Assembly (NCBI GenBank): GCA_963695195.1
Contig: CAVOGE010000007.1
Coordinates: forward strand, 1,550,001 to 1,614,000
Direction of reading: 5' to 3'
Source: CF-167 sp963695195
Lineage (GTDB): Bacteria; Chloroflexota; Limnocylindria; QHBO01
Length of the DNA stretch: 64,000 nt
The notes below the pieces were generated by a model that was not told the origin of the DNA, did not search any database, and saw only the letters and a list, made by a program, of their open reading frames with translations. Both the position numbers and the translations under genes were made by a program. Each line of letters opens with the position of its first letter. The first letter of the stretch is position 1. Positions 1 through 8,746 of this stretch are shown piece after piece.

Positions 1-1
1 T

Positions 2-64
2 CGCTCACGCATCGAGGACGAGCCGGAGGCGCTCGCCGAGCACTTGGCCGACCTCGGGATCTGA
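2..64 (+). CDS. mraZ: MraZ, C-terminal end only (partial)
   Basis: The window opens inside a reading frame that ends LAEHLADLGI and a TGA at 62-64. That ending is typical of MraZ, the AbrB-like DNA-binding protein that heads dcw clusters, and rsmH follows directly as usual. Only 20 residues are visible, so the call rests mainly on position and the short C-terminal match. Confidence 0.6.
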   Translation, partial: RSRIEDEPEALAEHLADLGI

Positions 65-158
65 GGGAGCGTGACGCCATGACGCACGTCGCATTCCCGC
101 CATTCATGCGTCTCCGGGCCGATCGGCCCGTCGCCCGACACGAAAGGTGCAACCGCCA

Positions 159-1112
159 ATGGGAGAAGGGCACCTGCCGGTCCTCGTCGACGAGGTTCTT
201 GCCTCGCTGGCGCTCGGGCCCGGCAGCTCCGCGGCGGACTGCACGGTCGGGGGCGGTGGGCACGCCGAGCGGCTCCTGGAGGCATCGTCTCCGGATGGTC
301 GCCTGCTCGGCATCGACGCCGATCGGGCGGCCATCGCGGAGGCGCATCGGGTCCTCCACCGTTTTGGCGATCGCGTCGTCCTGCGCCACGCCAACTTCGC
401 GGAGCTCCACGACACGGCTCAGCAGGCCGGCTTCGTCGAACTCGACGCGGTCCTCTTCGACCTCGGACTCTCCAGCTACCAGCTCGCCGACCCGGAACGC
501 GGGTTTGGCTTCGCGGCCGATGCGCCGCCGGACATGAGATTCGATGAAGATCGTGGTGTATCGGCCCTCGACCTCATCGACCGTGCTTCGGAGCGAGAGC
601 TCGCCGGAGTCCTCGCGACGTTTGGTGAAGAACGCCGTGCAGGCCGCATCGCGAAGGCGATCCTGGCGGCGCGTGCGGAAGGTCGCCTGATGACAGCCGC
701 CGACCTTGCCGCCGTGGTTGCATCGGCCGCGCCGCAGCGCGCGGCCGACCGTGGGCGCATCCATCCGGCCACGCGGACCTTCCAGGCGCTGCGCATCGCC
801 GTCAACCGGGAGCTGGATGTGCTGGGCGCCGGCCTGGAAGCGGCGCTGGCACTGCTGCGACCGGGCGGCCGGCTGGCCGTGATCAGCTACCACTCCGGTG
901 AGGATCGCATCGCCAAACGCTTCATCGCCCGCGAAAGCCGGGACTGCATCGAGCAGCCGCTGCCGCCGGCGTGCACCTGCGGACACCGCGCACAGCTGCG
1001 GCCCATCACCAAGCGGGTGGTGAGGCCCAGCCCCGGCGAGATTCATCGCAACCGTCGCGCGCGCAGCGCTCGTCTGCGCGTGGCCGAAAAGCTCGCGTCG
1101 GCGAGCACGTAG
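159..1112 (+). CDS. rsmH: 16S rRNA (cytosine(1402)-N4)-methyltransferase RsmH
   Basis: RsmH (MraW) methylates N4 of C1402 in the decoding centre of 16S rRNA using S-adenosylmethionine. The N-terminus HLPVLVDEVL, the SAM loop VGGGGHAERLLEA, the LGIDAD strand, FDLGLSSYQL, FQALRIAVNREL and ISYHSGEDR are all present in family order, and the length of about 317 aa is normal. The ATG at 159 is preferred to the in-frame GTG at 147 because the GTG overlaps the purine-rich GAAAGG that best serves as ribosome binding site. It follows mraZ and opens the peptidoglycan/division genes. Confidence 0.95.
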   Translation: MGEGHLPVLVDEVLASLALGPGSSAADCTVGGGGHAERLLEASSPDGRLLGIDADRAAIAEAHRVLHRFGDRVVLRHANFAELHDTAQQAGFVELDAVLFDLGLSSYQLADPERGFGFAADAPPDMRFDEDRGVSALDLIDRASERELAGVLATFGEERRAGRIAKAILAARAEGRLMTAADLAAVVASAAPQRAADRGRIHPATRTFQALRIAVNRELDVLGAGLEAALALLRPGGRLAVISYHSGEDRIAKRFIARESRDCIEQPLPPACTCGHRAQLRPITKRVVRPSPGEIHRNRRARSARLRVAEKLASAST

Positions 1113-1135
1113 TCATCGAAGAGGAGGGCACACGG

Positions 1136-1345
1136 ATGAGTCGAGGACGGCCACGTCACCAGTCGAGCCGCCGCCGGATGTACAGCGGCCGCCAGCGCGA
1201 AGTGCGCGAGCGACGCATGCAGATGCCGGTCGAAGACGGCCACGCGTCAGACCATGCCACCACGTTCGAGATTGACGAGTCCCGTGACTACGACGCACCC
1301 GCCGCGTGGGGCGCACCGCTGCAGCGTCGGGCGAGCGCCGCCTAG
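1136..1345 (+). CDS. Small hypothetical protein between rsmH and ftsL
   Basis: A 69-residue ORF starts at ATG 1136, behind a good GAGGAGGG ribosome binding site (1121-1128). Its stop at 1343-1345 directly abuts the next ATG at 1346. The N-terminal half is very basic (MSRGRPRHQSSRRRMYSGRQ); the second half is mixed acidic (DGHASDHATTFEIDESRDYD). No membrane segment or known domain is recognised. The ribosome binding site and the exact abutment with ftsL argue for real translation, possibly for coupling. Function unknown. Confidence 0.55.
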   Translation: MSRGRPRHQSSRRRMYSGRQREVRERRMQMPVEDGHASDHATTFEIDESRDYDAPAAWGAPLQRRASAA

Positions 1346-1750
1346 ATGGCGGTCATTGGCGCGCGCCCGGCCACCGGCATCGGGATCGTCCGTCGGCGTC
1401 CGCGCGTGCGCCCACGCGCGGCCTCCCGGGGACGCCCGCGGCGCGCGGCTGATCGTCGCAGGGAGGTGGCGAGCGTCACCGGGTTCCTGGTTGCCATCGC
1501 CTTCGCGGTCGGGCTCGGCCTCTTCTACCTGGGCCAGTCGTCGCACGTCGCGGCGACCGGATACGAGATCAACGCGATGCAGGCCCAGATGTCGCAGCTT
1601 CGAGCGGAGGAACAGCAACTGACCTTCCAGATCGGCGAAGCCCGCTCGCCCTCCGTTATCGAGGATCGGGCGAAGAGTCGACTGCACCTCGTCTCGTTGA
1701 GCCAGTCCGTCGTCAGGTTTGCTCAGCCATTGATCGACCAGACCCGTTGA
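1346..1750 (+). CDS. ftsL: FtsL/DivIC-like septum formation protein
   Basis: A 134-aa bitopic membrane protein: a long Arg-rich cytoplasmic N-terminus (about 1-47), one membrane helix (about 48-66, VTGFLVAIAFAVGLGLFYLG) and then a predicted coiled coil (INAMQAQMSQLRAEEQQL). That is the plan of FtsL/DivIC, which bridge the cytoplasmic Z-ring and the septal synthase FtsW-FtsI. Sequence conservation in this family is low, so the call rests on topology and on position between rsmH and ftsI. No spacer separates it from the preceding small ORF. Confidence 0.75.
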   Translation: MAVIGARPATGIGIVRRRPRVRPRAASRGRPRRAADRRREVASVTGFLVAIAFAVGLGLFYLGQSSHVAATGYEINAMQAQMSQLRAEEQQLTFQIGEARSPSVIEDRAKSRLHLVSLSQSVVRFAQPLIDQTR

Positions 1751-1793
1751 AGTAGACAGTCGCGGCCCTCGGGCTGCGACTGCCGGAGAAGCC

Positions 1794-3611
1794 GTGCTCG
1801 CCAGGACCGACAGCCGTGCCCGCGCCCTGCTCCTGTTGATCGTGGCTGCCCTGCTGGCCACGGTCATCGGCGGGCGGCTGGTGTGGTGGCAGGTCGCCGA
1901 CCGGGAGCGTCTGGTGGAGATGGCGCTGCACCAGCTCGCGCAGAACGAGGAGATTCCCGCCGATCGCGGCGAGATCCGCGATCGGAACGGTGAGCTGCTC
2001 GCCGCATCGGTTCAGGTCCAGTCGGTCTACGTCACGCCGCCGACCGTGGAGGACACCGAGAGCACGTCATCGCTGCTCGCCTCGGTGCTGGGCATGGAGC
2101 TGGCCGAGGTCCGCTCTCGGATCACCAGTGACGATCCGTGGGTCTGGCTCCGGCGCCGCGTGGACGACACCACCGCCGAGCGGATTGCTGCCCTCGATCT
2201 GCCGGGGGTCGGAATGATCCCCGAGACGCGTCGGGTCTACCCGCTCGCCGGTATCTCACCTGGTACCACGCTCGGTGCGCAGCTGCTCGGCTACGTCAAC
2301 GTCGATGGCCAGGGCCAGTACGGCCTGGAGGGGGCGGAGAACGCCATGCTCGCGGGCCTGCCAGGCGCCGTCACCGCGCAGGAGGACGTGAGCGGCCAGC
2401 GCATCGCGGACTCGGTCTACGAGCTGCGCGCGCCGGTCGACGGCGCAGATCTGACGCTCACGCTTGACATTGGCCTGCAGCACATGCTCGAGGCGGCGAT
2501 GTGGAGCACCCTCGAAAAGAACCAGGCCAAGGGCGTGACCGGGATCGTGATGGATCCACGGACCGGCGCCATCCTGGCGCTGGCGACGTTTCCATCGTTT
2601 GACGCCAACGCCTACGGGCTGGCCGATCCGTCGCTCTACCCCAACCCCGCGGTGAGTCGCCAGTACGAGCCGGGGTCGGTGATGAAGGCATTCACCGTGG
2701 CGGCGGCACTCGATGCGGACGCGATCACAACCGAGACGACCGTCCATGACGACAACAACCTGCGCATCGCGAACGTCAGGATCCAGAACGCGGATCGCGC
2801 CACGTACGGCTACGGCCACGGAGACATCACCGCCGGAGACGTGCTCAAGCTGTCGAACAACGTGGGTGCGGCGAAGGTCGGCCTGCTGCTCGGTCGCGAG
2901 CGCCTGTACGAGGCGTTCAAGCGGTTCGGATTCGGGTCGCCGACCGGGATCGACCTGTCCGGCGAGGCGTCGGGGGTCGTCTGGAACCCGAACGGACCGA
3001 ATGCCTCGGGCGACCTTACCGCAGCGCAGAACGCGTTCGGCCAGGGGCTCAGCGTGACCGCCATGCAGCTGGTCGCCGGCTACGCCGCGATCGCCAATGG
3101 CGGGATCCTGGTTACCCCACACCTCATCGCGGGTTGGACGGGACCGGATGGTGTCTACCACCAGGCCGATATCGAACCGGGGGAGCGGACCATGCGCCAG
3201 GAGACCGCCACCACCGTCCTGGAGCTGCTGACCGGTGCCATCGACGATGGCATCGCGAAGGCGGCGGCAATTCCGGGCTACTCCGTGGCAGGCAAGACCG
3301 GGACCGCGCAGGTGGCTGGACCGATCCGCAGCCAGGTCCAGGTCGGGACCGACGGATCCGGGAAGCCGGTCTACGAGACCCGAACGCGATACGAGTACAT
3401 CGAAGGCTGGATCGACGCCTCGTTCATCTCGATCATGCCGGCCAGCGACCCCCAGCTGGTGACCCTGATCCTCATCCATCGGCCCGTCACCTGGTCCGGC
3501 TTCCGCACGGTCGAGACGCCACAAGCGGTCTTCAGAGCACTTGCCCCGCGCATCCTCGAGTACCTCGCCATCCCGCCCGACAGAATCGTCGATCCGGTGG
3601 CCGCAAAGTGA
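1794..3611 (+). CDS. ftsI: Septal penicillin-binding protein / peptidoglycan transpeptidase FtsI (PBP2-like)
   Basis: This class B PBP crosslinks septal peptidoglycan in partnership with FtsW. Residues about 10-33 form the membrane anchor. The N-terminal dimerisation domain includes IPADRGEIRDRNGELLA. The transpeptidase domain carries the active-site SVMK (Ser about 295, Lys about 298), the SNN motif (about 353) and KTGTAQ (about 501). The length of 605 aa is normal. The start is GTG 1794. The stop TGA at 3609-3611 overlaps the likely GTG start of murF. Confidence 0.95.
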   Translation: MLARTDSRARALLLLIVAALLATVIGGRLVWWQVADRERLVEMALHQLAQNEEIPADRGEIRDRNGELLAASVQVQSVYVTPPTVEDTESTSSLLASVLGMELAEVRSRITSDDPWVWLRRRVDDTTAERIAALDLPGVGMIPETRRVYPLAGISPGTTLGAQLLGYVNVDGQGQYGLEGAENAMLAGLPGAVTAQEDVSGQRIADSVYELRAPVDGADLTLTLDIGLQHMLEAAMWSTLEKNQAKGVTGIVMDPRTGAILALATFPSFDANAYGLADPSLYPNPAVSRQYEPGSVMKAFTVAAALDADAITTETTVHDDNNLRIANVRIQNADRATYGYGHGDITAGDVLKLSNNVGAAKVGLLLGRERLYEAFKRFGFGSPTGIDLSGEASGVVWNPNGPNASGDLTAAQNAFGQGLSVTAMQLVAGYAAIANGGILVTPHLIAGWTGPDGVYHQADIEPGERTMRQETATTVLELLTGAIDDGIAKAAAIPGYSVAGKTGTAQVAGPIRSQVQVGTDGSGKPVYETRTRYEYIEGWIDASFISIMPASDPQLVTLILIHRPVTWSGFRTVETPQAVFRALAPRILEYLAIPPDRIVDPVAAK

Positions 3612-5068
3612 GGCTGATAGACTCGGCGGCACCATCTGCAGATAGCGGAGTGCCTCCGTCGATCCGCCTCGAAGACCTCCTGGCTGCCACCGGCGGCCGC
3701 CTCCTTGGGCCAACCTCGGTCACCTCGTTCGCGGGCGCCGTGGTCGATTCCCGCAGGGTGATTCCGGGCTGCTGCTTTGTCGCTATTCGCGGCGAGCGCG
3801 TTGACGGCCATCGCTTCGCCGCCGAGGCGGCCGCGCTGGGCGCGGGCGTGCTCCTGGTCGAGCGCCCGACCGCGCTCGCGACAGGCGTCGATGCGGCGAT
3901 CGTGCAGGTACCCGACACGCTGGCCGCGCTCCAGGCTGCCGCGCGCTGGTGGCGAAGCCGCTCGGCGGTCCGCGTGGTCGGGGTCACCGGATCGACCGGG
4001 AAGACGATCGCCAAGGAGATCGTGGCCGACGTCCTCGGTCGGACGCTGCGTGTGATCCGTAACGAGGGCAATCTCAACAGCGAGACGGGGCTGCCAATGA
4101 CCCTTCTCCGACTCCAGCCGGAGCACGAGGTCGCCGTCCTCGAGATGAGCATGTACACCGAGGGCGAGATCGCGCTTCTTGCGGAGCTGGCGCAACCGGA
4201 GGTCGGGGTCGTCCTCGCCGTCCATCCGACGCATCTCGAGCGGGCGGGGAGCATCGAGGCGATCGCCCGCGCCAAGTCCGAGCTCCCTGCCGCGCTGCCG
4301 CGCAATGGTTTGGCCGTCCTGAACGCTGATGACCCGCGCGTCGTAGCCATGCGCGCGGTGACGCCCGCCGCGGTTCGCACCTTTGGCCTGACCGCCGGAG
4401 CCGATGTCCGGGCCACCGACATCGAGTCGCGCGGGCTGGGCGGCACCCGCTTCACGCTGCAGACGCCGTGGGGCACGCGCCGGGTCCGCTGCGCCATGCC
4501 CGGGCGCCACCTGGTGCCGCATGCCCTGGCGGCGGCGGCGGTCGGCGAGCACTTTGGCGTTCCGCTCGACGAGGTCGAGGCGGCACTGGCGGCCGGCAGC
4601 AGAGCGGCGCACCGGATGGCAGTGGTGGAAGGTGTCGGCGGAGCGACGATCATCGACGACACGTACAACGCCTCTCCCGTATCGGTCTCGGCCGCCCTCG
4701 ACTTTCTCGGCGAGACGTCAGTCGCCGTGGGGCGCCGTCGCCTGGCGGTGCTCGGCGACATGCTCGAGCTCGGGTCGGGCGAGGAGCGGCAACATCGCGA
4801 GATCGGGGGTCGCGCCGCGGCCGTGGTCGATGGCCTGGTCACGGTCGGCGAGCGCGGACGCTGGATCGCCGAGGGGGCGAGAACGGCGGGCCTGCGCCAG
4901 GTAGCGGAGGCGGCCGACATCGAGGAGGCGCTGGCCGCCGTCGAGCGGGAGCTGGCGCCGGGGGTGGGCGATCTCCTCCTCATCAAGGGGTCGCGCGGCG
5001 TCGAACTCGACCGCCTGGTCGCCGCGCTCACCGGCGAGCCGGGTCCGCTGTCGGCGGGTGACCATTGA
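3608..5068 (+). CDS. murF: UDP-N-acetylmuramoyl-tripeptide--D-alanyl-D-alanine ligase MurF
   Basis: MurF adds D-Ala-D-Ala to UDP-MurNAc-tripeptide with ATP in the cytoplasm. Present are the N-terminal RLEDLLAATGGRLLG, the P-loop VTGSTGKTIAKEIVADVL, the NEGNLNSETGLP substrate loop and the C-terminal-domain motif DDTYNASPVSV. The length of about 486 aa is normal. The chosen start is GTG 3608 in a GTGA overlap with the ftsI stop; an in-frame GTG at 3650 would remove 14 weakly conserved residues and is a fair alternative. Confidence 0.93.
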   Translation: MRLIDSAAPSADSGVPPSIRLEDLLAATGGRLLGPTSVTSFAGAVVDSRRVIPGCCFVAIRGERVDGHRFAAEAAALGAGVLLVERPTALATGVDAAIVQVPDTLAALQAAARWWRSRSAVRVVGVTGSTGKTIAKEIVADVLGRTLRVIRNEGNLNSETGLPMTLLRLQPEHEVAVLEMSMYTEGEIALLAELAQPEVGVVLAVHPTHLERAGSIEAIARAKSELPAALPRNGLAVLNADDPRVVAMRAVTPAAVRTFGLTAGADVRATDIESRGLGGTRFTLQTPWGTRRVRCAMPGRHLVPHALAAAAVGEHFGVPLDEVEAALAAGSRAAHRMAVVEGVGGATIIDDTYNASPVSVSAALDFLGETSVAVGRRRLAVLGDMLELGSGEERQHREIGGRAAAVVDGLVTVGERGRWIAEGARTAGLRQVAEAADIEEALAAVERELAPGVGDLLLIKGSRGVELDRLVAALTGEPGPLSAGDH

Positions 5069-5070
5069 CC

Positions 5071-6048
5071 ATGCTCGCCATCGTCGTTGCCCTGCTCGCC
5101 GCCTTTGCGGGCGTGCTCCTGCTGGGACCGGTCTACATCGGCCTTCTGCAGCGCCTGGGCTTCGGCAAGCGGATCCGCTCCGAAGGGCCGCAGCACCTCG
5201 GGAAGACCGGGACCCCGACCATGGGCGGCATGCTGGTGGTGGTGGTGGTCATGTTCCTGGCGATGGCCATGCGGATCGAGGATCCATTCACCCTCACCCC
5301 GATGCTGGCGCTGGTCGGTGTCTCGATCCTGGGTGCCATCGACGACTTCGTGAACGTGCGCACCGGGGTCGGTGTACGTGGCCGCTTCAAGCTCGTCTGG
5401 CAGACGATTGTCGCCCTGCTGGCGGCGTACTACATCCAGCGCCATTTCAGCATCACCGGCGTGAACATCCCGTTCGCCGGCGAGGTGGTGATCGGTGGCT
5501 TCCTGTTCATCCTCTTCGTCGCCTTCGTGATCGTCGGGGTCAGCAACGCGGTGAACCTGACCGACGGGCTGGACGGGCTTGCCGGGGGCGTACTCATCTT
5601 CAGTTTCGTGGCGTACCTGCTGATCGCCCTGGTCGAGGTGCCCGGCGGCAAGCCGCCACAGCCCAACCTGGCGATCTTCTGCGCACTGATCATTGGCGCG
5701 CTGATGGGGTTCCTGTGGTTCAACGTCCACCCGGCCCAGCTGTTCATGGGCGATGCCGGGGCGCTCTCGATGGGCGCCACGCTGGCGGTGGTGGCAACCA
5801 TCACCGGGCAGCTGCCGCTGCTGGCGATCATCGGCTTCGTCTTCCTGGCGGTGATCATGAGCGTCGTGCTGCAGGTCGGCTCATTCAAGTTGCGGGGCCG
5901 TCGGATCTTCCGCATGGCACCGCTCCAGCACCACTTTGAGCTGCTCGGCTGGGCGGAGGAGAAGATCACCCTGCGGTTCTGGATCGTCAGCGCACTGGCC
6001 GGCCTGCTCGGTTTCAGCGTCTACCTTGCCGCCGTGAACGGGCTCTAG
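5071..6048 (+). CDS. mraY: Phospho-N-acetylmuramoyl-pentapeptide-transferase MraY
   Basis: An integral membrane enzyme that transfers phospho-MurNAc-pentapeptide to undecaprenyl phosphate, forming lipid I. Family signatures are GPQHLGKTGTPTMGG, the Asp pair in LGAIDDFVN, NLTDGLDGLAGG, WFNVHPAQLFMGDAGALSMG and MAPLQHHFELLGW. About ten hydrophobic helices fill the rest. ATG 5071 is preferred over TTG 5065 because it gives the usual short N-terminus and is well spaced from GCGGGTG. It sits 2 nt after murF. Confidence 0.95.
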   Translation: MLAIVVALLAAFAGVLLLGPVYIGLLQRLGFGKRIRSEGPQHLGKTGTPTMGGMLVVVVVMFLAMAMRIEDPFTLTPMLALVGVSILGAIDDFVNVRTGVGVRGRFKLVWQTIVALLAAYYIQRHFSITGVNIPFAGEVVIGGFLFILFVAFVIVGVSNAVNLTDGLDGLAGGVLIFSFVAYLLIALVEVPGGKPPQPNLAIFCALIIGALMGFLWFNVHPAQLFMGDAGALSMGATLAVVATITGQLPLLAIIGFVFLAVIMSVVLQVGSFKLRGRRIFRMAPLQHHFELLGWAEEKITLRFWIVSALAGLLGFSVYLAAVNGL

Positions 6049-6056
6049 CGGGACCG

Positions 6057-7493
6057 ATGACCACCGTGACCGCACCCATTCGCACCCTCGACGACCTGCG
6101 CGGGCGACGCGTGGTCGTCTTCGGCCTCGCCCGATCGGGAGGTGCCGCCGCGCGGATGCTGGCGGATCGGGGCGCCGAGGTGGCGGTCTACGACCGCCGT
6201 CCTGCCGCCGAGCTTCAGGACGAGATCGCCGGCCTCGGTGACCGCACCATCGACCTGGCCCTGGCCGTCCCCGAGGACGAGGCGCGCGCGCTCATCGCGC
6301 GGAGCGACCTGCTGGTCACCAGCCCGAGCATCTCGCCCGACTTCCCGACCACGGATCCGTGGTTGCGGGCGGCACTCCATGACGCGATCGAACGCGGGGT
6401 CGAGCTGGTCAGCGAGGTCGAGCTCTTCCTTCGGTTGACCAGCGCGCGCGTCCTCGCGGTGACGGGAACGAAGGGCAAGACGACAACCTCCGCGTTGATC
6501 GGCGAGATCCTCGCCGAATCGGGCATATCGCATCTCGTCGGGGGCAACATCGGCCGCCCGCTGATCGAGGAGGTTGGCCGTCTCGGCCCGGGCGACTGGG
6601 TCGTCCTGGAGCTTTCGGAACTGCAGTTGCCGACAATCTCGCGCGGCGCCGACGTGGCTGTCTACACCAACATCGGCGCCGACCACCTGGATCGCCACGC
6701 CAGTCTCGCTGCCTACCGCGCGGTCAAGGCTCGCCTCGGCGAGTTGTCCGCGCGCAGCGGGCGGGTCGTGCTCAATGCCGACGATCCGGGATGCCGTGAT
6801 CTCGGGGCTCGACTCCCGGCGGCCGCCATCAGCTGGTACGGGCTGACGGCAGCTCCGCGGCTTGCGGCAGGCATCACCGATGGCTGGCTGACGATCGGCG
6901 GCGGGCGGGTCATGCCGGTCGCGGATCTGCCACTGCCGGGTCGCCACCTCCTCGCCGACGTACTCGCGGCGGCGCTGGCGGCGGACCTTGCCGGTGCCTC
7001 GCCCGCCGCCATCGCGGCCGGTATTCGCAAGTTCCGTGGCGTACCGCACCGCCTCGAGACGCTGGGAGCATGGCGCGGTATCCGGTGGGTCAACGACTCG
7101 CAGGCGACGATCCCGATGGCCGCCATCGCGGCGCTCGAGGCCTTCGTACCGGACAGGGTGGTGCTGGTCGCCGGCGGACAGGACAAGGGGCTCGACTACG
7201 CCGCCTTCGCCGAGGCGGCAGTCTCGCGGTGTCGCGCCGCGGTACTGATCGGCGAGACGGCGGACCAGCTCGAACGGCTCATCGCCGGCCGCATCACCAT
7301 CGAGCGCGCCGCTTCGATGGACGACGCCGTGCGTGCCGCTGTGATGCTGGCAGTCCCCGGAGACGTGGTGCTGCTCTCGCCGGCTGCGGCGTCGTTCGAC
7401 ATGTTCACCGACTATGCCGCCCGTGGCGACGCGTTCCGTGCGGCAGCGTCGACCTTCGGCGGAGCACGGTCCGAAGCGGAGGACCACGCGTGA
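6057..7493 (+). CDS. murD: UDP-N-acetylmuramoyl-L-alanine--D-glutamate ligase MurD
   Basis: MurD adds D-Glu to UDP-MurNAc-L-Ala. It has an N-terminal Rossmann-like UDP-binding domain (VVFGLARSGGAAARML), the ATP P-loop VTGTKGKTTTSALIGEIL (about residue 136 on), the central-domain YTNIGADHLDRH and the C-terminal ligase domain with GVPHRLE and WVNDSQAT. The length of 478 aa is slightly above average but normal for high-GC taxa. The TGA stop is embedded in the GTGA that starts ftsW. Confidence 0.95.
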   Translation: MTTVTAPIRTLDDLRGRRVVVFGLARSGGAAARMLADRGAEVAVYDRRPAAELQDEIAGLGDRTIDLALAVPEDEARALIARSDLLVTSPSISPDFPTTDPWLRAALHDAIERGVELVSEVELFLRLTSARVLAVTGTKGKTTTSALIGEILAESGISHLVGGNIGRPLIEEVGRLGPGDWVVLELSELQLPTISRGADVAVYTNIGADHLDRHASLAAYRAVKARLGELSARSGRVVLNADDPGCRDLGARLPAAAISWYGLTAAPRLAAGITDGWLTIGGGRVMPVADLPLPGRHLLADVLAAALAADLAGASPAAIAAGIRKFRGVPHRLETLGAWRGIRWVNDSQATIPMAAIAALEAFVPDRVVLVAGGQDKGLDYAAFAEAAVSRCRAAVLIGETADQLERLIAGRITIERAASMDDAVRAAVMLAVPGDVVLLSPAAASFDMFTDYAARGDAFRAAASTFGGARSEAEDHA

Positions 7494-8746
7494 CCGGCGC
7501 AGTGGCGGTGGCGCGCGGCAAGGCGCGGACCGGCGTGCGCCGAGACCGCCAACAGGTTTCGCTGCCGCTCCTGGTCGCGGTCATCGCCCTGGTCGCCATC
7601 GGCGTGGTGATGGTCTACTCCTCGTCGAGCGTGCGCTCCTACATCTTCAGCGCCGACGCCGGCGCGCAGGGGACCCAGCAGATGATCTGGGCGGGGCTCG
7701 GACTGCTGGCCATGTACGTCGCCAGCCGGACCGATTTCCGCCTCCTGCGCTTCGTCGCCATCCCCGTCTTTGTTCTCAGTCTGTTGCTGCTCGTGCTGGT
7801 CCTGATTCCCGGCATCGGGACCGAGGTATCGGGCTCGCGTCGCTGGCTGGTGCTGCCGGGTATCGGCGGTTTCCAGCCCGCGGAGCTCGCCAAGTTCGCC
7901 ATCTGCCTCTACCTCGCCCACTGGCTCGATCGGCGAGGGCGGGAGGTGCGCGGCCTGTCGAGTGGGCTCCTCCCCTTCGTGGTCCTGGTCGTGCCCGGGT
8001 TCCTGCTCATCTCCCTGGAACCGGACCTCGGGACGGCCGGTGTCTACATCGTCACCGCGATCGCCGTCTTCTTCATGGCCGGCGCCAACCTGGGGTACCT
8101 GACGGCGATCGGTACCGCGGTCGCCGGAGCCGCGTATCTGATGGTGACCAGCACGCCTTACCAGCTCGAGCGAGTGAGGAGCTTCCTGGACCCGTTCCGC
8201 GACCCGCTCGACACCGGTTACAACGCGGTCCAGTCACTCCTGGCGCTCGGTCTGGGTGGGTTGACCGGCGCCGGCCTGGGGGCCAGTCGCCTGAAGTACC
8301 TCTACCTGCCGGCGCCGTCGACGGACTTCATCTTTGCCATCATCGGTGAGGAGTGGGGTCTCATCGGCACGCTCACGGTGCTCGCCCTGTTCGTGATGAT
8401 CGCCTACCAGGGCTATCGGATCGCGATCCACGCGCCCGATACCTTCTCCGGACTCCTTGCGGCAGGCATCACCACCTGGCTGGTAGTCCAGGCCTGCATC
8501 AACATGATGGTCGTCGCCGCCCTTCTGCCGGTGACCGGAATCCCACTCCCGTTCATCAGCTACGGTGGCTCGGCTCTCATCATCAACCTCCTCGGGGTCG
8601 GCATTCTGCTGTCGATCTCGCGCGAGACCAACCAGACAGGATCAATATTCGATGCGGTGTTCGGTGTCGGGCGGCGGGACAGGCGGGCACATCCACCCCG
8701 CGCTGGCCGTCGCGCGGGCCTTGCGCGACGCGCAGCCCGACCTTGA
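7490..8746 (+). CDS. ftsW: Septal peptidoglycan glycosyltransferase FtsW (SEDS family)
   Basis: A SEDS-family lipid II polymerase working with FtsI. The start is GTG 7490 within a GTGA overlap. About ten membrane helices follow a basic N-terminus. Conserved stretches include VMVYSSSS, RRWLVLPGIGGFQPAELAKF, EPDLGTA, STDFIFAIIGEEWGLIG and LPFISYGGSALI. The last 33 or so residues are Arg-rich, and their codons are also read as the first 31 codons of murG (8652-8746), giving an unusually long overlap. The true end of FtsW may be shorter if an undetected indel lies near 8650. Confidence 0.93.
   Translation: MTGAVAVARGKARTGVRRDRQQVSLPLLVAVIALVAIGVVMVYSSSSVRSYIFSADAGAQGTQQMIWAGLGLLAMYVASRTDFRLLRFVAIPVFVLSLLLLVLVLIPGIGTEVSGSRRWLVLPGIGGFQPAELAKFAICLYLAHWLDRRGREVRGLSSGLLPFVVLVVPGFLLISLEPDLGTAGVYIVTAIAVFFMAGANLGYLTAIGTAVAGAAYLMVTSTPYQLERVRSFLDPFRDPLDTGYNAVQSLLALGLGGLTGAGLGASRLKYLYLPAPSTDFIFAIIGEEWGLIGTLTVLALFVMIAYQGYRIAIHAPDTFSGLLAAGITTWLVVQACINMMVVAALLPVTGIPLPFISYGGSALIINLLGVGILLSISRETNQTGSIFDAVFGVGRRDRRAHPPRAGRRAGLARRAARP

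Noticed and set aside
2256..3713. Long minus-strand ORF (485 codons) antisense to ftsI
   Set aside because: Composition is that of a codon-position shadow of ftsI (Arg/His/Gly-rich, no domain), and ftsI has full family motifs.
3532..5730. Very long minus-strand ORF (732 codons) opposite murF and mraY
   Set aside because: High GC leaves few stops on the antisense strand; the residues are low-complexity Arg/Ser/Pro and no motif is seen.
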